Assembly: GCF_030463535.1 (NCBI RefSeq)
Contig: NW_027326702.1
Location: forward strand, 52,501 to 116,500
DNA: 64,000 bases
Direction: 5' to 3'
DNA from: Salminus brasiliensis
Lineage: Eukaryota; Chordata; Actinopteri; Characiformes; Bryconidae
In this document: positions 11,816 through 23,259 of the stretch, piece after piece
Layout of the letters: each line of letters opens with the position of its first letter
Position numbering within the stretch: position 1 is the first letter of the stretch
Notes under the pieces: generated by a model
Seen by the model: the letters and a program-made list of their open reading frames with translations, nothing else
Databases searched by the model: none
Told to the model about the DNA's origin: nothing
Made by a program: the position numbers and the translations under genes

Positions 11816-14800
11816 AGTAAAGCAGTAGAACGCGAGAGGGAGTGTACTATTAAAGCGATAGAACGCGAGAGGGAGTGTACTATTAAAGCGGTAGAACGCG
11901 AGAGGGAGTGTACTATTAAAGCGATAGAACGCGAGAGGGAGTGTGTTATTAAAGCGGTAGAACGCGAGAGGGAGTGTACTATTAAAGCGATAGAACGCGA
12001 GAGGGAGTGTGTTATTAAAGCGGTAGAACGCGAGAGGGAGTGTGTTATTAAAGCGGTAGAACGCGAGAGGGAGTGTACTATTAAAGCAATAGAACGCGAG
12101 AGGGAGTGTACTATTAAAGCAATAGAACGCGAGAGGGAGTGTACTATTAAAGCGGTAGAACGCGAGAGGGAGTGTGTTATTAAAGCGGTAGAATGCGAGA
12201 GGGAGTGTACTATTAAAGCAATAGAACGCGAGAGGGAGTGTACTATTAAAGCGGTAGAACGCGAGAGGGAGTGTGTTATTAAAGCGGTAGAACGCGAGAG
12301 GGAGTGTACTATTAAAGCGGTAGAACGCGAGAGGGAGTGTGTTATTAAAGCGGTAGAACGCGAGAGGGAGTGTACTATTAAAGCGATAGAACGCGAGAGG
12401 GAGTGTACTATTAAAGCAATAGAACGCGAGAGGGAGTGTTATTAAAGCGATAGAACGCGAGAGGGAGTGTGTTATTAAAGCTGTAGAACGCGAGAGGGAG
12501 TGTGTTATTAAAGCTGTAGAACGCGAGAGGGAGTGGGTTATTAAAGCGATAGAACGCGAGAGTAAACGGGTTATTAAAGCGATAGAATGAGAGAGGGAGC
12601 GAGTTATTAAAGCAATAGAACGCGAGAGTAAACAGGTTATTAAAGCGGTAGAACGCGAGAGGGAGTGTGTTATTAAAGCGGTAGAACGCGAGAGGGAGTG
12701 TACTATTAAAGCGGTAGAACGCGAGAGGGAGTGTACTATTAAAGCGATAGAACGCGAGAGGGAGTGTGTTATTAAAGCAATAGAACGCGAGAGGGAGTGT
12801 ACTATTAAAGCAATAGAACGCGAGAGGGAGTGTGTTATTAAAGCGGTAGAACGCGAGAAGGAGTGTACTATTAAAGCGGTAGAACGCGAGAGTAAACGGG
12901 TTATTAAAGCGATAGAACGAGAGAGGGAGTGTACTATTAAAGCGGTAGAACGCGAGAGGGAGTGTACTATTAAAGCGGTAGAACGCGAGAGGGAGTGTAC
13001 TATTAAAGCAATAGAACGCGAGAGGGAGTGTTATTAAAGCGATAGAACGCGAGAGGGAGTGTGTTATTAAAGCTGTAGAACGCGAGAGGGAGTGGGTTAT
13101 TAAAGCGATAGAACGCGAGAGTAAACGGGTTATTAAAGCGATAGAATGAGAGAGGGAGCGAGTTATTAAAGCAATAGAACGCGAGAGTAAACGGGTTATT
13201 AAAGCGGTAGAACGCGAGAGGGAGTGTGTTATTAAAGCGGTAGAACGCGAGAGGGAGTGTACTATTAAAGCGGTAGAACGCGAGAGGGAGTGTACTATTA
13301 AAGCGGTAGAACGCGAGAGGGAGTGTGTTATTAAAGCGGTAGAACGCGAGAGGGAGTGTACTATTAAAGCGATAGAACGCGAGAGGGAGTGTGTTATTAA
13401 AGCAATAGAACGCGAGAGGGAGTGTACTATTAAAGCAATAGAACGCGAGAGGGAGTGTGTTATTAAAGCGGTAGAACGCGAGAAGGAGTGTACTATTAAA
13501 GCGGTAGAACGCGAGAGTAAACGGGTTATTAAAGCGATAGAACGAGAGAGGGAGTGTACTATTAAAGCGGTAGAACGCGAGAGGGAGTGTACTATTAAAG
13601 CGGTAGAACGCGAGAGGGAGTGTACTATTAAAGCGATAGAACGCGAGAGGGAGTGTGTTATTAAAGCGATAGAACGCGAGAGGGAGTGTGTTATTAAAGC
13701 TGTAGAACGCGAGAGGGAGTGAGTTATTAAAGCGATAGAACGCAAGAGTAAACGGGTTATTAAAGCGATAGAACGAGAGAGGGAGCGAGTTATTAAAGCA
13801 ATAGAACGCGAGAGGGAGTGAGTTATTAAAGCGATAGAACGCGAGAGTAAACGGGTTATTAAAGCGATAGAACGAGAGAGGGAGCGAGTTATTATAGCGA
13901 TAGAACGAGAGAGGGAGTGAGTTATTAAAGCGATAGAACGCGAGAGTAAACGGGTTATTAAAGCGATAGAACGCGAGAGTAAACGGGTTATTAAAGCGAT
14001 AGAACGCGAGAGTAAACAGGTTATTAAAGCAATAGAACGCGAGAGTAAACAGGTTATTAAAGCGATAGAACGTGAGAGGGAGTGTGTTATTAAAGCGATA
14101 GAACGCGAGAGGGAGTGTTATTAAAGCTGTAGAACGCGAGAGGGAGTGAGTTATTAAAGCGATAGAACGCGAGAGTAAACGGGTTATTAAAGCGATAGAA
14201 CGAGAGAGGGAGCGAGTTATTAAAGCAATAGAACGCGAGAGGGAGTGTGTTATTAAAGCGATAGAACGCGAGAGTAAACGGGTTATTAAAGCGATAGAAC
14301 GCGAGAGTAAACAGGTTATTAAAGCGATAGAACGAGAGAGGGAGCGAGTTATTAAAGCAATAGAACGCGAGAGGGAGTGAGTTATTAAAGCGATAGAACG
14401 CGAGAGTAAACGGGTTATTAAAGCGATAGAACGCGAGAGGGAGTGTACTATTAAAGCAATAGAACGCGAGAGGGAGTGTGTTATTAAAGCAATAGAACGC
14501 GAGAGGGAGTGTACTATTAAAGCAATAGAACGCGAGAGGGAGTGTGTTATTAAAGCGATAGAACGCGAGAGTAAACGGGTTATTAAAGCGATAGAACGCG
14601 AGAGTAAACAGGTTATTAAAGCGATAGAACGAGAGAGGGAGCGAGTTATTAAAGCAATAGAACGCGAGAGGGAGTGAGTTATTAAAGCGATAGAACGCGA
14701 GAGTAAACGGGTTATTAAAGCGATAGAACGCGAGAGGGAGTGTACTATTAAAGCAATAGAACGCGAGGGAGTGTGTTATTAAAGCAATAGAACGCGAGAG

Positions 14801-16368
14801 GGAGTGTACTATTAAAGCAATAGAACGCGAGAGGGAGTGTGTTATTAAAGCGATAGAACGCGAGAGTAAACGGGTTATTAAAGCGATAGAACGCGAGAGT
14901 AAACAGGTTATTAAAGCGATAGAACGAGAGAGGGAGCGAGTTATTAAAGCAATAGAACGCGAGAGGGAGTGAGTTATTAAAGCGATAGAACGCAAGAGTA
15001 AACGGGTTATTAAAGCGATAGAACGCGAGAGGGAGTGTACTATTAAAGCAATAGAACGCGAGAGGGAGTGTACTATTAAAGCGGTAGAACGCGAGAGTAA
15101 ACGGGTTATTAAAGCGATAGAACGAGAGAGGGAGTGTACTATTAAAGCGGTAGAACGCGAGAGGGAGTGTACTATTAAAGCGGTAGAACGCGAGAGGGAG
15201 TGTACTATTAAAGCGATAGAACGCGAGAGGGAGTGTGTTATTAAAGCGATAGAACGCGAGAGGGAGTGTGTTATTAAAGCTGTAGAACGCGAGAGGGAGT
15301 GAGTTATTAAAGTGATAGAACGCAAGAGTAAACGGGTTATTAAAGCGATAGAACGAGAGAGGGAGCGAGTTATTAAAGCAATAGAACGCGAGAGGGAGTG
15401 AGTTATTAAAGCGATAGAACGCGAGAGTAAACGGGTTATTAAAGCGATAGAACGAGAGAGGGAGCGAGTTATTAAAGCAATAGAACGCGAGAGGGAGTGT
15501 GTTATTAAAGCGATAGAACGCGAGAGTAAACGGGTTATTAAAGCGATAGAACGCGAGAGTAAACAGGTTATTAAAGCGATAGAACGCGAGAGTAAACAGG
15601 TTATTAAAGCGATAGAACGTGAGAGGGAGTGTGTTATTAAAGCGATAGAACGCGAGAGGGAGTGTGTTATTAAAGCTGTAGAACGCGAGAGGGAGTGAGT
15701 TATTAAAGCGATAGAACACGAGAGTAAACGGGTTATTAAAGCGATAGAACGCGAGAGTAAACAGGTTATTAAAGCGATAGAACGAGAGAGGGAGCGAGTT
15801 ATTAAAGCAATAGAACGCGAGAGGGAGTGAGTTATTAAAGCGATAGAACGCGAGAGTAAACGGGTTATTAAAGCGATAGAACGCGAGAGGGAGTGTGTTA
15901 TTAAAGCGATAGAACGCGAGAGGGAGTGTGTTATTAAAGCGATAGAACGCGAGAGTAAACGGGTTATTAAAGCGATAGAACGCGAGAGTAAACAGGTTAT
16001 TAAAGCGATAGAACGTGAGTGTAAGTGGGTTATTAAAGCGATAGAACGCGAGAGTAAACGGGTTATTAAAGCGATAGAACGCGAGAGTAAACAGGTTATT
16101 AAAGCGATAGAACGCGAGAGTAAACAGGTTATTAAAGCGATAGAACGTGAGAGTAAGCGGGTTATTAAAGCGATAGAACGCGAGAGTAAACAGGTTATTA
16201 AAGCGATAGAACGTGAGAGTAAGCGGGTTATTAAAGCGATAGAACGCGAGAGTAAACGGGTTATTAAAGCGATAGAACGCGAGAGTAAACGGGTTATTAA
16301 AGCGATAGAACGCGAGAGTAAACAGGTTATTAAAGCGATAGAACGCGAGAGTAAACGGGTTATTAAAC
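11816..16368. repeat. 33-bp CpG-rich minisatellite, about 138 copies
   Basis: About 4.55 kb of tandem 33-bp units share TATTAAAGCGATAGAACGCG followed by one of several 13-bp variants: AGAGGGAGTGTAC, AGAGGGAGTGTGT, AGAGTAAACGGGT, AGAGTAAACAGGT, AGAGGGAGCGAGT or AGAGGGAGTGAGT. The left third is dominated by the GGGAGTGT variants and the right end by the GTAAAC variants. Rare 31-bp units (about 12436, 13028 and 14115) break the codon register. Blocks of variants recur about 590 and 560 bp apart (for example around 12436 and 13028, and 12582 and 13141), which is higher-order structure. Because 33 is divisible by three, long ORFs (238-444 codons) appear on both strands; they look like by-products. 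Each unit has about three CpGs. Confidence 0.95.
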
Positions 16369-16459
16369 TTTCTTCTGCAAGACTACACAGAGGAGAGAGC
16401 TCCCCACAACCTCCTCAGCCCTTTAACTTTCTGCTCCTCTTTCCATCTACAGGGAGAAA

Positions 16460-17275
16460 ATGAGTGCAGACAAAGCCCTGGAAGCTTTGGGTTTTAAGGT
16501 GTTGGGTAACATCGGGCAAGGGAGTTTTGGCCAGGTTAAAATGGCTGTGTCTAAAAGTCTTGACAAAAAGGTGGCTGTTAAAATAATAGACTGCAGGAAA
16601 AAGAAACAGGAATATGTTTCTAAATATTTGCCCCGAGAAATCGCCATCCTCAGAGAAGTCAAGCATCCGCACATTGTTAAGATGCTTGAAATGTTGTCCC
16701 GTGGCGGATTTCTGTTTATCATAATGGAGGCAGCTGTAACAGATCTCCATCAAAAGGTAAAGGACCACGGCCCCATTTCCTGCGACAAGGCTAAAATTTG
16801 GTTCGCCCAGCTTCTTAGTGCTGTGGCCTATCTGCACCAGAAGAACATAGTCCATCGGGACCTCAAGAGTCACAATGTTCTGCTGAGTGAGGATGAACAG
16901 GTCAAATTGACCGACTTTACTTTCGGGCGCTTCGTAAAATGCCAACCTGAACTTAGCGAAACGTACTGCTGCACTCCTCAGTTTGCTGCACCTGAGGTGC
17001 TTTTAGAGAAACCTTATGATCCAAAGAAGAGCGATGTGTGGAGCCTGGGCGTGATCCTGTTCGCCATGGTCACCGGGTCCATGCCCTTCAAAGATTCCAA
17101 TGTGCGCAGTCTCCCAAATCTCCAACGCGAACCTGTGAAGTTTCCAGATGAAATCGCAGTAGAGGAGTCCTGCCAGTCCATCATCTCCTTTATGCTGCAG
17201 TACGACCCTTCCATCCGGCCTTCGGTGCCAGAGGTGGAACAGCATCACTGGCTGCAGTCGAAGCAAGCGGGGTAA
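16460..17275 (+). CDS. TSSK6-like testis-specific serine/threonine kinase, single coding exon
   Basis: A 271-aa protein kinase of the TSSK family, closest in layout to TSSK6 (273 aa in human), which works in post-meiotic male germ cells. Glycine loop GQGSFGQV at 19-26, Lys41 in VAVKII, Glu60 in LPREI, catalytic loop HRDLKSHN at 132-139, APE at 177-179 and DVWSLGVIL from 192; the C-terminus WLQSKQAG matches the usual end of the family. The metal-binding DFG motif reads DFT (152-154, LTDFTFG), so its glycine is lost while Asp152 remains. An AG acceptor-like pyrimidine tract (CTTTCCATCTACAG) ends 7 bp before the ATG, suggesting a non-coding first exon, probably upstream of the minisatellite. The stop TAA is embedded in GGGGTAAGTAAA, a near-perfect splice donor, so a spliced C-terminal extension is conceivable. 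Confidence 0.9.
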   Translation: MSADKALEALGFKVLGNIGQGSFGQVKMAVSKSLDKKVAVKIIDCRKKKQEYVSKYLPREIAILREVKHPHIVKMLEMLSRGGFLFIIMEAAVTDLHQKVKDHGPISCDKAKIWFAQLLSAVAYLHQKNIVHRDLKSHNVLLSEDEQVKLTDFTFGRFVKCQPELSETYCCTPQFAAPEVLLEKPYDPKKSDVWSLGVILFAMVTGSMPFKDSNVRSLPNLQREPVKFPDEIAVEESCQSIISFMLQYDPSIRPSVPEVEQHHWLQSKQAG

Positions 17276-18795
17276 GTAAACCACTGTTCTTGAACTTCAG
17301 GGTCAGGTTTTGGACACCCTTATAGGTGTTATAGGCAGGTTTACTGTGACGGCCGTTGATGATGAGGATGGAGGAAGCAGTAGGGCTGGGGCAGGTCTGA
17401 CCGGCCTAAGCATAGAGGCTGTGGGGGTGGAGTGCAGCTGCTTCGGCTGTAGTCTTTTCTGTGGTGCAGTGAAAACAGCAGCTAAAGCTGTCGCCGCAAC
17501 GATTATCAGAGCCTCTCGGTCACTTTGGAGGAGGATGAAGAAGTTCTTCACCTCTGCGGTGCGCAACTCTTCCTCTGCTTCACAGCAGGGAGCTTCTCAT
17601 TCTGCTCTCTTCACAGATGCTCCTGCTGGTTCTGGTTCTGAGCAGAGATGTGAGGCTGGGACATCCTGCTCCGTGCTGTAGAACTCCGCTACGTGCCCTC
17701 GTCATCACGTACATGGGCTGCATCTCCCTGTACCCGATCCACGCTGATTGGTCTGTCTAGGGGCATGCGACCTTTCCAGTTGTTGTGCCAAATTCTGCCT
17801 CCCTGCCGGAGTCCGACTCCCTTTGAGTGCACGCGCGTCACGCAGCAGAATTTGGTCATTAATAAGGGTCAACCTGCACGTGCAGTAATCTGTAGAGTCC
17901 ATAGTGCTGTGCGACGCGCGTGCACGCGAGGGCGAGTCAGATTTCAGCAGAACCCCGGATGTGTTTAAAGGGCAGTGGCAGCCTCTGCCCACTGGTGACC
18001 GTCCGAACCACACAGGACAGCGTTTTCACACGGCAACCGAACCGGGCCGAGGCCGTTAAGCAACCTGAGAGAACGAGCAATGTGCCTCTGTTCCTTATGA
18101 AAGGAAATCCAGTTCAGAATGAAAAATGTGTTTTTCTTTATTTAGTAAAATATTTGGTCTGAGGGTGGCAGGAGGAGGGGCTGTACACATTACACTGCTT
18201 TCACCTCTGTATTACACCAGTACAACTGAACAACAAGTGAAACCTCTAGATACACCGTTATATACCAACGTTTCCTCCGTTGGTAGAGGAGAATCCCCTC
18301 ATTTGTATCCATGAATAATAAACGTTTATTATTGAAATGAAAATAATGAACCCTTAAAAAAGCTGAGACAGAACAGAAGACAGGAATATAAAAGTAGCCA
18401 GATTCATATTAATAATGGATTTCCAGATCAAGGAAGGAGAGCAGATTCATTTGTGCAGTGTTCACTTTGTGACCCTGTGAGCAAACCGAAAGCAGTATTT
18501 GGTCATTTTTCTGGTTTATATAAGGCAGGGTGAGATTGTATGTAGTATATATGACCACCCACGCTAATACCCAACCCTGAACTCCCCTCCCGTCCCGCAG
18601 GGGGCTGATCAAGTGGATCTGACTGCACTCTAATGCCCCCTATAGAGAAATCAGACCCAATCAGAGCAATTCTAATGCTGGAGGGAGACCAGGAGTCACG
18701 CTCCGACTCTTCAGATCCAGGATTATTTCAGATAACAGTGATGACCTTCTTCTGATCATAACCCATCCCTGAAGAGATGGAAATTCTGAGCATCC
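17276..18795. other. Region between the TSSK6-like kinase and the TRIM gene
   Basis: A 123-codon frame at 17310-17681 (Ala/Ser/Gly-rich, with a short basic stretch around SLWRRMKKFF) follows the kinase but has no recognised domain. It might be a downstream exon or chance. From 17700 to 18000 the DNA is GC- and CpG-rich without a gene. TTTATT at 18325-18330 (AATAAA on the minus strand) could be the TRIM polyadenylation signal, 466 bp past its stop. Confidence 0.4.
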
Positions 18796-20050
18796 TCAAA
18801 TGGAACTGGGTTGTTCCACTCTAACCGAGGTCTGCACTGCTAAGATCTTCAGTGGACAAACCGACTCCGTGCAGAAATACGGTAGAAGTCTCTCGGTGAA
18901 GGTGTGTGTTATAGTGTGGAGGTGTGTGTTGGTTAGAAGGTCCATGAAGGTCAGTTTCCCCCTGTCCCAGTCCAGCTGCACTCTGACCTTCTGCTGCTTC
19001 TGTGTAAGGGTGAGGGGTTGCCCTGCTTGTCTTGGGCAGCGTGTCCAGTATCCACCACTTTTACTGTAGCCCAGACTCCAGACTGAACCCAGGAAAGAGT
19101 TTCCCTCGCTCTGTCCATCCAATATCACACCCAGTTCCCAGTGATCGCTGTCTCCAACCTGGACGTCCCAGCAGTGTGTCCCTGAGCTAAACCCCTCTGA
19201 ACCCAAAACACACCTGAACTTAACAAATCTCTCTGGATTTTCAGGAAGGGAGGATTCTGTGTATCTGTATTGTACAGCGGCGAGATCTTCAGACAGGTGG
19301 AGGTGTGGATCTGCAGTGTTGGGGTCCAGAGTAACAGGGGCTGAGGAGAGAGAACAGAATGACCATCATATTCTTCTCCCATTTCTGGAAAAGTCTGATT
19401 CCAGAACACAGATCTGCGTTAGGACTAAGTGTGGATTTGCAGTTTAGTTCAGCTGTTTTAGGAGGATGTTTCCAAGAACCAAGAACCAAGCTTCAGGAGG
19501 GGCTCAAACATGGAGGCAAATCTTATTTCTACCCAATCAGAAACAGAACTTACTGTACTGGACCATCTTGTGCATCTTCTCCCACAGTCTGAACGTCAGG
19601 TTGGAGAGGTGTTTAGCTACATTGATCAGAGCTCCTGAGGTCTTTTCTGGAGTTTTCGCTGAGCCCTGAGCACTAAAATGGAAACTTCAGTGTAGAAAGT
19701 TGACAGCCTGTCCTTTATTTACCATTTATTGGATTAATAGATTGATTTTTTTGCAATTATTTTAATTACTGCAAATATTTCTGCTGTTCTCATTTCTACA
19801 TTAACATCTACTGCATTTAGCAGACGCTCTTCTCCAGAGCGACTTGCAAAAGTGCTTTTACTTTTACTCAGAACATCCTCAGCTAGTTTGAATAGACTAG
19901 AATTGAAAGATCCTCTAGATCTACACCCTCCCTATTCACCCCCACACCACTACAGCACAGTCATATTTACAGTTCTACTGTGAAGTTGGATGGAATCAGG
20001 ATTTTACAGGAGATCATTTACTCACTGTTTCTCTGTAGACTTGAAGTTCT

Positions 20051-20089
<39 letters not shown>

Positions 20090-21375
20090 TTCAGGTGTGT
20101 TTCAGATTAAATTGAGGAAATCACTTATGTCTAACGTCTCGACCACACTAATCAAACACACCCCAGTCTGACATGGTGGGTTGTTGTGGTGGTAGACGTC
20201 TTTATAGTGCTCCTCCTCATTCACACTAAACACTCAGTACATGAGGAGAGGGACTCTTACCTGTAAGAACTGAATGTCATCAGCTTCCATCTCCTTCTCT
20301 ATGGTGCTTATTGTGTCTGAAAGAGAAGATATTTCTCCATCCATCTCCTCAATCTTTCTCCTCATCATCTGACTCTTTTGCTCCGCCTCCTCCCTCAGTG
20401 CAGCCAGCCTTGCTGCTTCTTCCTCTCTTAGAAACTGGTAGAGCTTCTCAAACTGCTGCTTTATCTGCTTCTCTGTGTCCTGGGCCTGGGTCTGGGATGA
20501 CAGACAATTAGGAAACACCATAAGATGTTCTGCAGGCATTTCCCAGCTAAAGGAAAAGTGGACACTCATCAATAACATGGCCTTGGCTACACGTGCCACA
20601 GTTTAAGATGATGGTTCACCTTAAGGTGGGCTGTTGTAAGCTCATAGTCTTGTTTATCCTTCTTTAAGACCCTCCGTTTATTCCATAGAGGCTCCAAAGC
20701 AGTCTGGAGTTGTTTCTGTAATCACGGAAAGGAAGAGGAGCAGCTTAATTGTCTGTCCTAAGCAGATACGTATTCAACCTACAGCTTTTACGTTGCTCTA
20801 AAACACACCCGTGTACCGGCATCATCTAACCTGTCTAACTGGTAAAGCAGGAGAAGGAAATTCCCCGGAGAGAAACGAAAGCAGTGCAGTAAATTTCCTA
20901 CCTTAAGGTCAGTGGCAGCTTCATCTGCTGGACAGAGGTTGTGATCTCTGTGTTTGTTGGAAGTCTGACACACCACACACACAGGCTGCTGATCATTCAA
21001 ACAGAAGAGCTTGAGTTTCTCACTGTGCAGACTGCAGACCACCTCAGACCCTGCTATAGCTCTCTGACTGCTCTGATTCTCTAGGAAAGCTTCACACAGG
21101 TTCTTCAGTGCTCGGTTAAGGGGGGGGTGTTCTTTAGAGGATCTTCTCTTACAAACTGGACACGTCTTTGTAGATTCCTTGTTTTTCCAGAACTGCTGCA
21201 GACAGGTTCTACACACACTGTGTGTACATGACAGTAGAACGGGATCAGTGAAGACTTCACAGCACAGACAACACCACAGATCCTTTTCTGATATTTGCAG
21301 CTGCTGGCGTCTTCCTCTGATGCTTGCTTGTAATAATTTCTTCTTTTTTTTAAACATCTCTAGCAGGATGTTCAC
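18796..21375 (-). CDS. TRIM family E3 ubiquitin ligase (RING, B-box 2, coiled coil, PRY-SPRY), complete, 6 exons
   Basis: Fish TRIM protein of the large TRIM25/TRIM16-like and finTRIM-related group, members of which take part in antiviral ubiquitin signalling. Exons on the minus strand: 21375-20902, 20715-20620 (96 nt), 20491-20261 (231 nt), 20048-20026 (a 23-nt micro-exon), 19672-19554 and 19340-18796; 1488 nt, 495 aa, all phases fit. RING: C35, C38, C50, H52, C55, C58, C72, C75. B-box 2: C114, H117, C125, D128, C133, C136, H142, H145. The 231-nt exon is a charged coiled coil ([16 protein letters not shown]). The last exon starts [10 protein letters not shown] and holds the PRY-SPRY with [14 protein letters not shown]. 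The 96-231-23 exon pattern is a family hallmark. The start could be Met1 or Met7; both precede a poly-Lys stretch. No break was seen. The substrate and exact paralogue cannot be named. Confidence 0.92.
19806..19852 (-). mobile_element. SINE 3' conserved-domain fragment
   Basis: GCATTTAGCAGACGCTCTTC followed by TCCAGAGCGACTTGCAA is the shared central/3' segment of fish V-SINE-type elements, here in reverse orientation within a TRIM intron. The tRNA-like head is missing. The same segment recurs at 50744-50780 and 54526-54552. Confidence 0.7.
20058..20088. repeat. (GA)n microsatellite within a TRIM intron
   Basis: About 15 GA units lie directly upstream (minus strand) of the acceptor of the 23-nt micro-exon; read on the minus strand they are its TC-rich polypyrimidine tract. 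Confidence 0.85.
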
Positions 21376-21835
21376 AATCAGTCCTGTAGTCCTTTATTCC
21401 TCTTCAGACGACCTCAGAGAGATGGTTAAAGGGTCAGATCAGAGTCTCTTAGATGAGGGAAGTCATAAGGCGTGAGGATCAGCAGTGCGCCAGTATGAGC
21501 TTCAGTTTCTCCAGCTGGTAGATGGTGTAGGGAGGAGGAACTTTGGAAAGGGAGGAGCTGAACAGGTAAATAACTGTTGCTTTTATCCACTGACTGTTCA
21601 CTAAACTCATACCTAAACTTACACAAGGCCAATGTTTAAGATTCACAGGTTTTAATGTTTCACCCGTTTCCAACCTTCGTTTGGCTTGAGTGGTTTGATG
21701 TTCAGTAATCAAAATATGGTTCTTACCTTGTCCTGTTTAAGGGAAAAGCAGATGTAGAACCTTTTTCTGCTTCTTTAAGCCTCAGTCAAATAAAGTCAAC
21801 GTTCAGTGAGAACATAGGAATAACAGTCTCGTGAC

Positions 21836-22335
21836 TCGTGAATCCTAACTGTCCCTCAACAATGTCATCATTAAATTTGCTGATGACACAACAATCATGG
21901 GCCTGATCTCCAACGACAACAAGGCAGCCTACAGAGAGGAGGTTAGCTTCCTGTCTCACTAGTGTTATAAAAATAATGTCTCTTACCATCAGCAAGACCA
22001 AGGAGCTGATAGTGGACTTCAGGAAACAGGAGAGAGTGCACACCCCTATCTTCATCAATGGGACCACTGTGGAGAGGGTCAGCAGCTTCAAGTTCCTTGG
22101 TGTTCACATCACTGAGCACATCAGCGCCTCCTCTACCTCAGACACCAGCCGCTATCTGAGGAAGTCCAGGAGGATCATTAAGAAACTCCACCCACCATGT
22201 CACTGCCTGCTCTCACAGCTGTCCAGCAGCAGGACATCTGCCCCACATCTCGCCTCAATCAGCAATATGGAACTAAGATGGAACTCATCTTCACCTACAC
22301 ACACTCTCTACGCCTTGCACTTTACCACTTAACAG
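21836..22335 (+). mobile_element. Degenerate non-LTR retrotransposon reverse-transcriptase fragment
   Basis: The translation gives the catalytic box FADDTTIMGLISNDN, then a stop where a Trp-Cys is expected, followed by LTISKTKELIVDFRKQ, VERVSSFKFLGVHI and ISASSTSDTSRYLRKSRR. This order is typical of fish L2/CR1-clade LINE reverse transcriptases. It is a 5'-truncated, stop-containing relic. The probable 3' end of the same or a related element (ACAAATACCAGATTTGATTT, about 23033-23052) is separated from it by an unrelated dispersed repeat at about 22375-22900. Confidence 0.85.
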
Positions 22336-22374
22336 CCCATCACCCTGCACACCACTGAAACCATCTCACTAAAA

Positions 22375-22905
22375 AAATCAATTCAATTCAAATTCAAATT
22401 TACAACTGCTGTCATAAAGCAGCTTTACACAAATCCAGGAAGAGGATAGGAGATCAACAAGCCATAAAACATAAACATAACCCCCTGGTGAGCAGCCAAA
22501 GACCACAGTGCAGGAGAAGCTCTCTCAGAGCTGGAAAAAGAAACATTGGGAGAAACCAAGTCTCACAATAGGGGCCCATCCTCCTCTGATCAGAACTATT
22601 TATAAATGATTATTAAAAGTCACAGAACCACCAAGACTGCGCTACTGCTCAGGTGTGCTAATATCATCATAATATAATATAACTAATATAATCAGAGTAG
22701 AGATGTCCAGAGTGATGATGAGTACTGGTGGTAATAAGTACAGTAGCAAACAGTTAGAGTCCATGTAAACTTTAACATAGTTGGTATGGAGACAGCAGTG
22801 GCAGGGGGGTGGGCAGCTGGTCTGATGTGGGTAGCAGTGCCTATAAGTAAACAGCAATGAGTAACAACTGTATATTCATAATTTATATTAAAAGCTTGTA
22901 TATTT
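22375..22905. repeat. Dispersed repeat nested in the LINE relic
   Basis: The block begins ATTCAATTCAAATTCAAATT and contains CATAAAGCAGCTTTACACAA, GGAGAAACCAAGTCTCACAA and CCCATCCTCCTCTGATCAGA. This sequence style is common in fish intergenic repeats. It interrupts the 3' part of the retrotransposon remnant. Its class is not assigned. Confidence 0.5.
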
Positions 22906-23259
22906 GACCAGTGCAGTAGTAAGCATAGTGAATATGAATGTTCTGTATTTTACTTTTTTATATTTTATTTCTCTATTTTACTGAAAGGGATTAGTTTTTC
23001 ACGCACCTTAACGCATATGTTCATGTGACGTGACAAATACCAGATTTGATTTTATTTGAATATGCTGGGTTCTATGTGTAATTAAAAAATGTAGGTACAT
23101 GATTTGTCATCTTGTCCTGAATCATTTAATGATATATTACTACATTTCTATATTTATTGATTTCTGCATCTTTACATCTGTATTTAAGTTGCTAAAATTA
23201 TAATATTTGATGGGCAGTTGAAGGTGACCGTGAACCGAGGAAAGCCTCAGAGCGCTGAA

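Noticed and set aside
11729-15719. Long ORFs (238, 444, 411 and 323 codons) with an 11-residue repeat on both strands
   Set aside because: They are produced by a 33-bp tandem repeat divisible by three. They occur on both strands and are broken by 31-bp units. No start context, splice signals or domain support was seen.
11816-16368. CRISPR-like regular repeats
   Set aside because: Units are directly adjacent without unique spacers, and the window is vertebrate.
17693-18162. Overlapping ORFs on both strands in a GC-rich stretch
   Set aside because: CpG-rich composition reduces stop codons; no domain or splice evidence.
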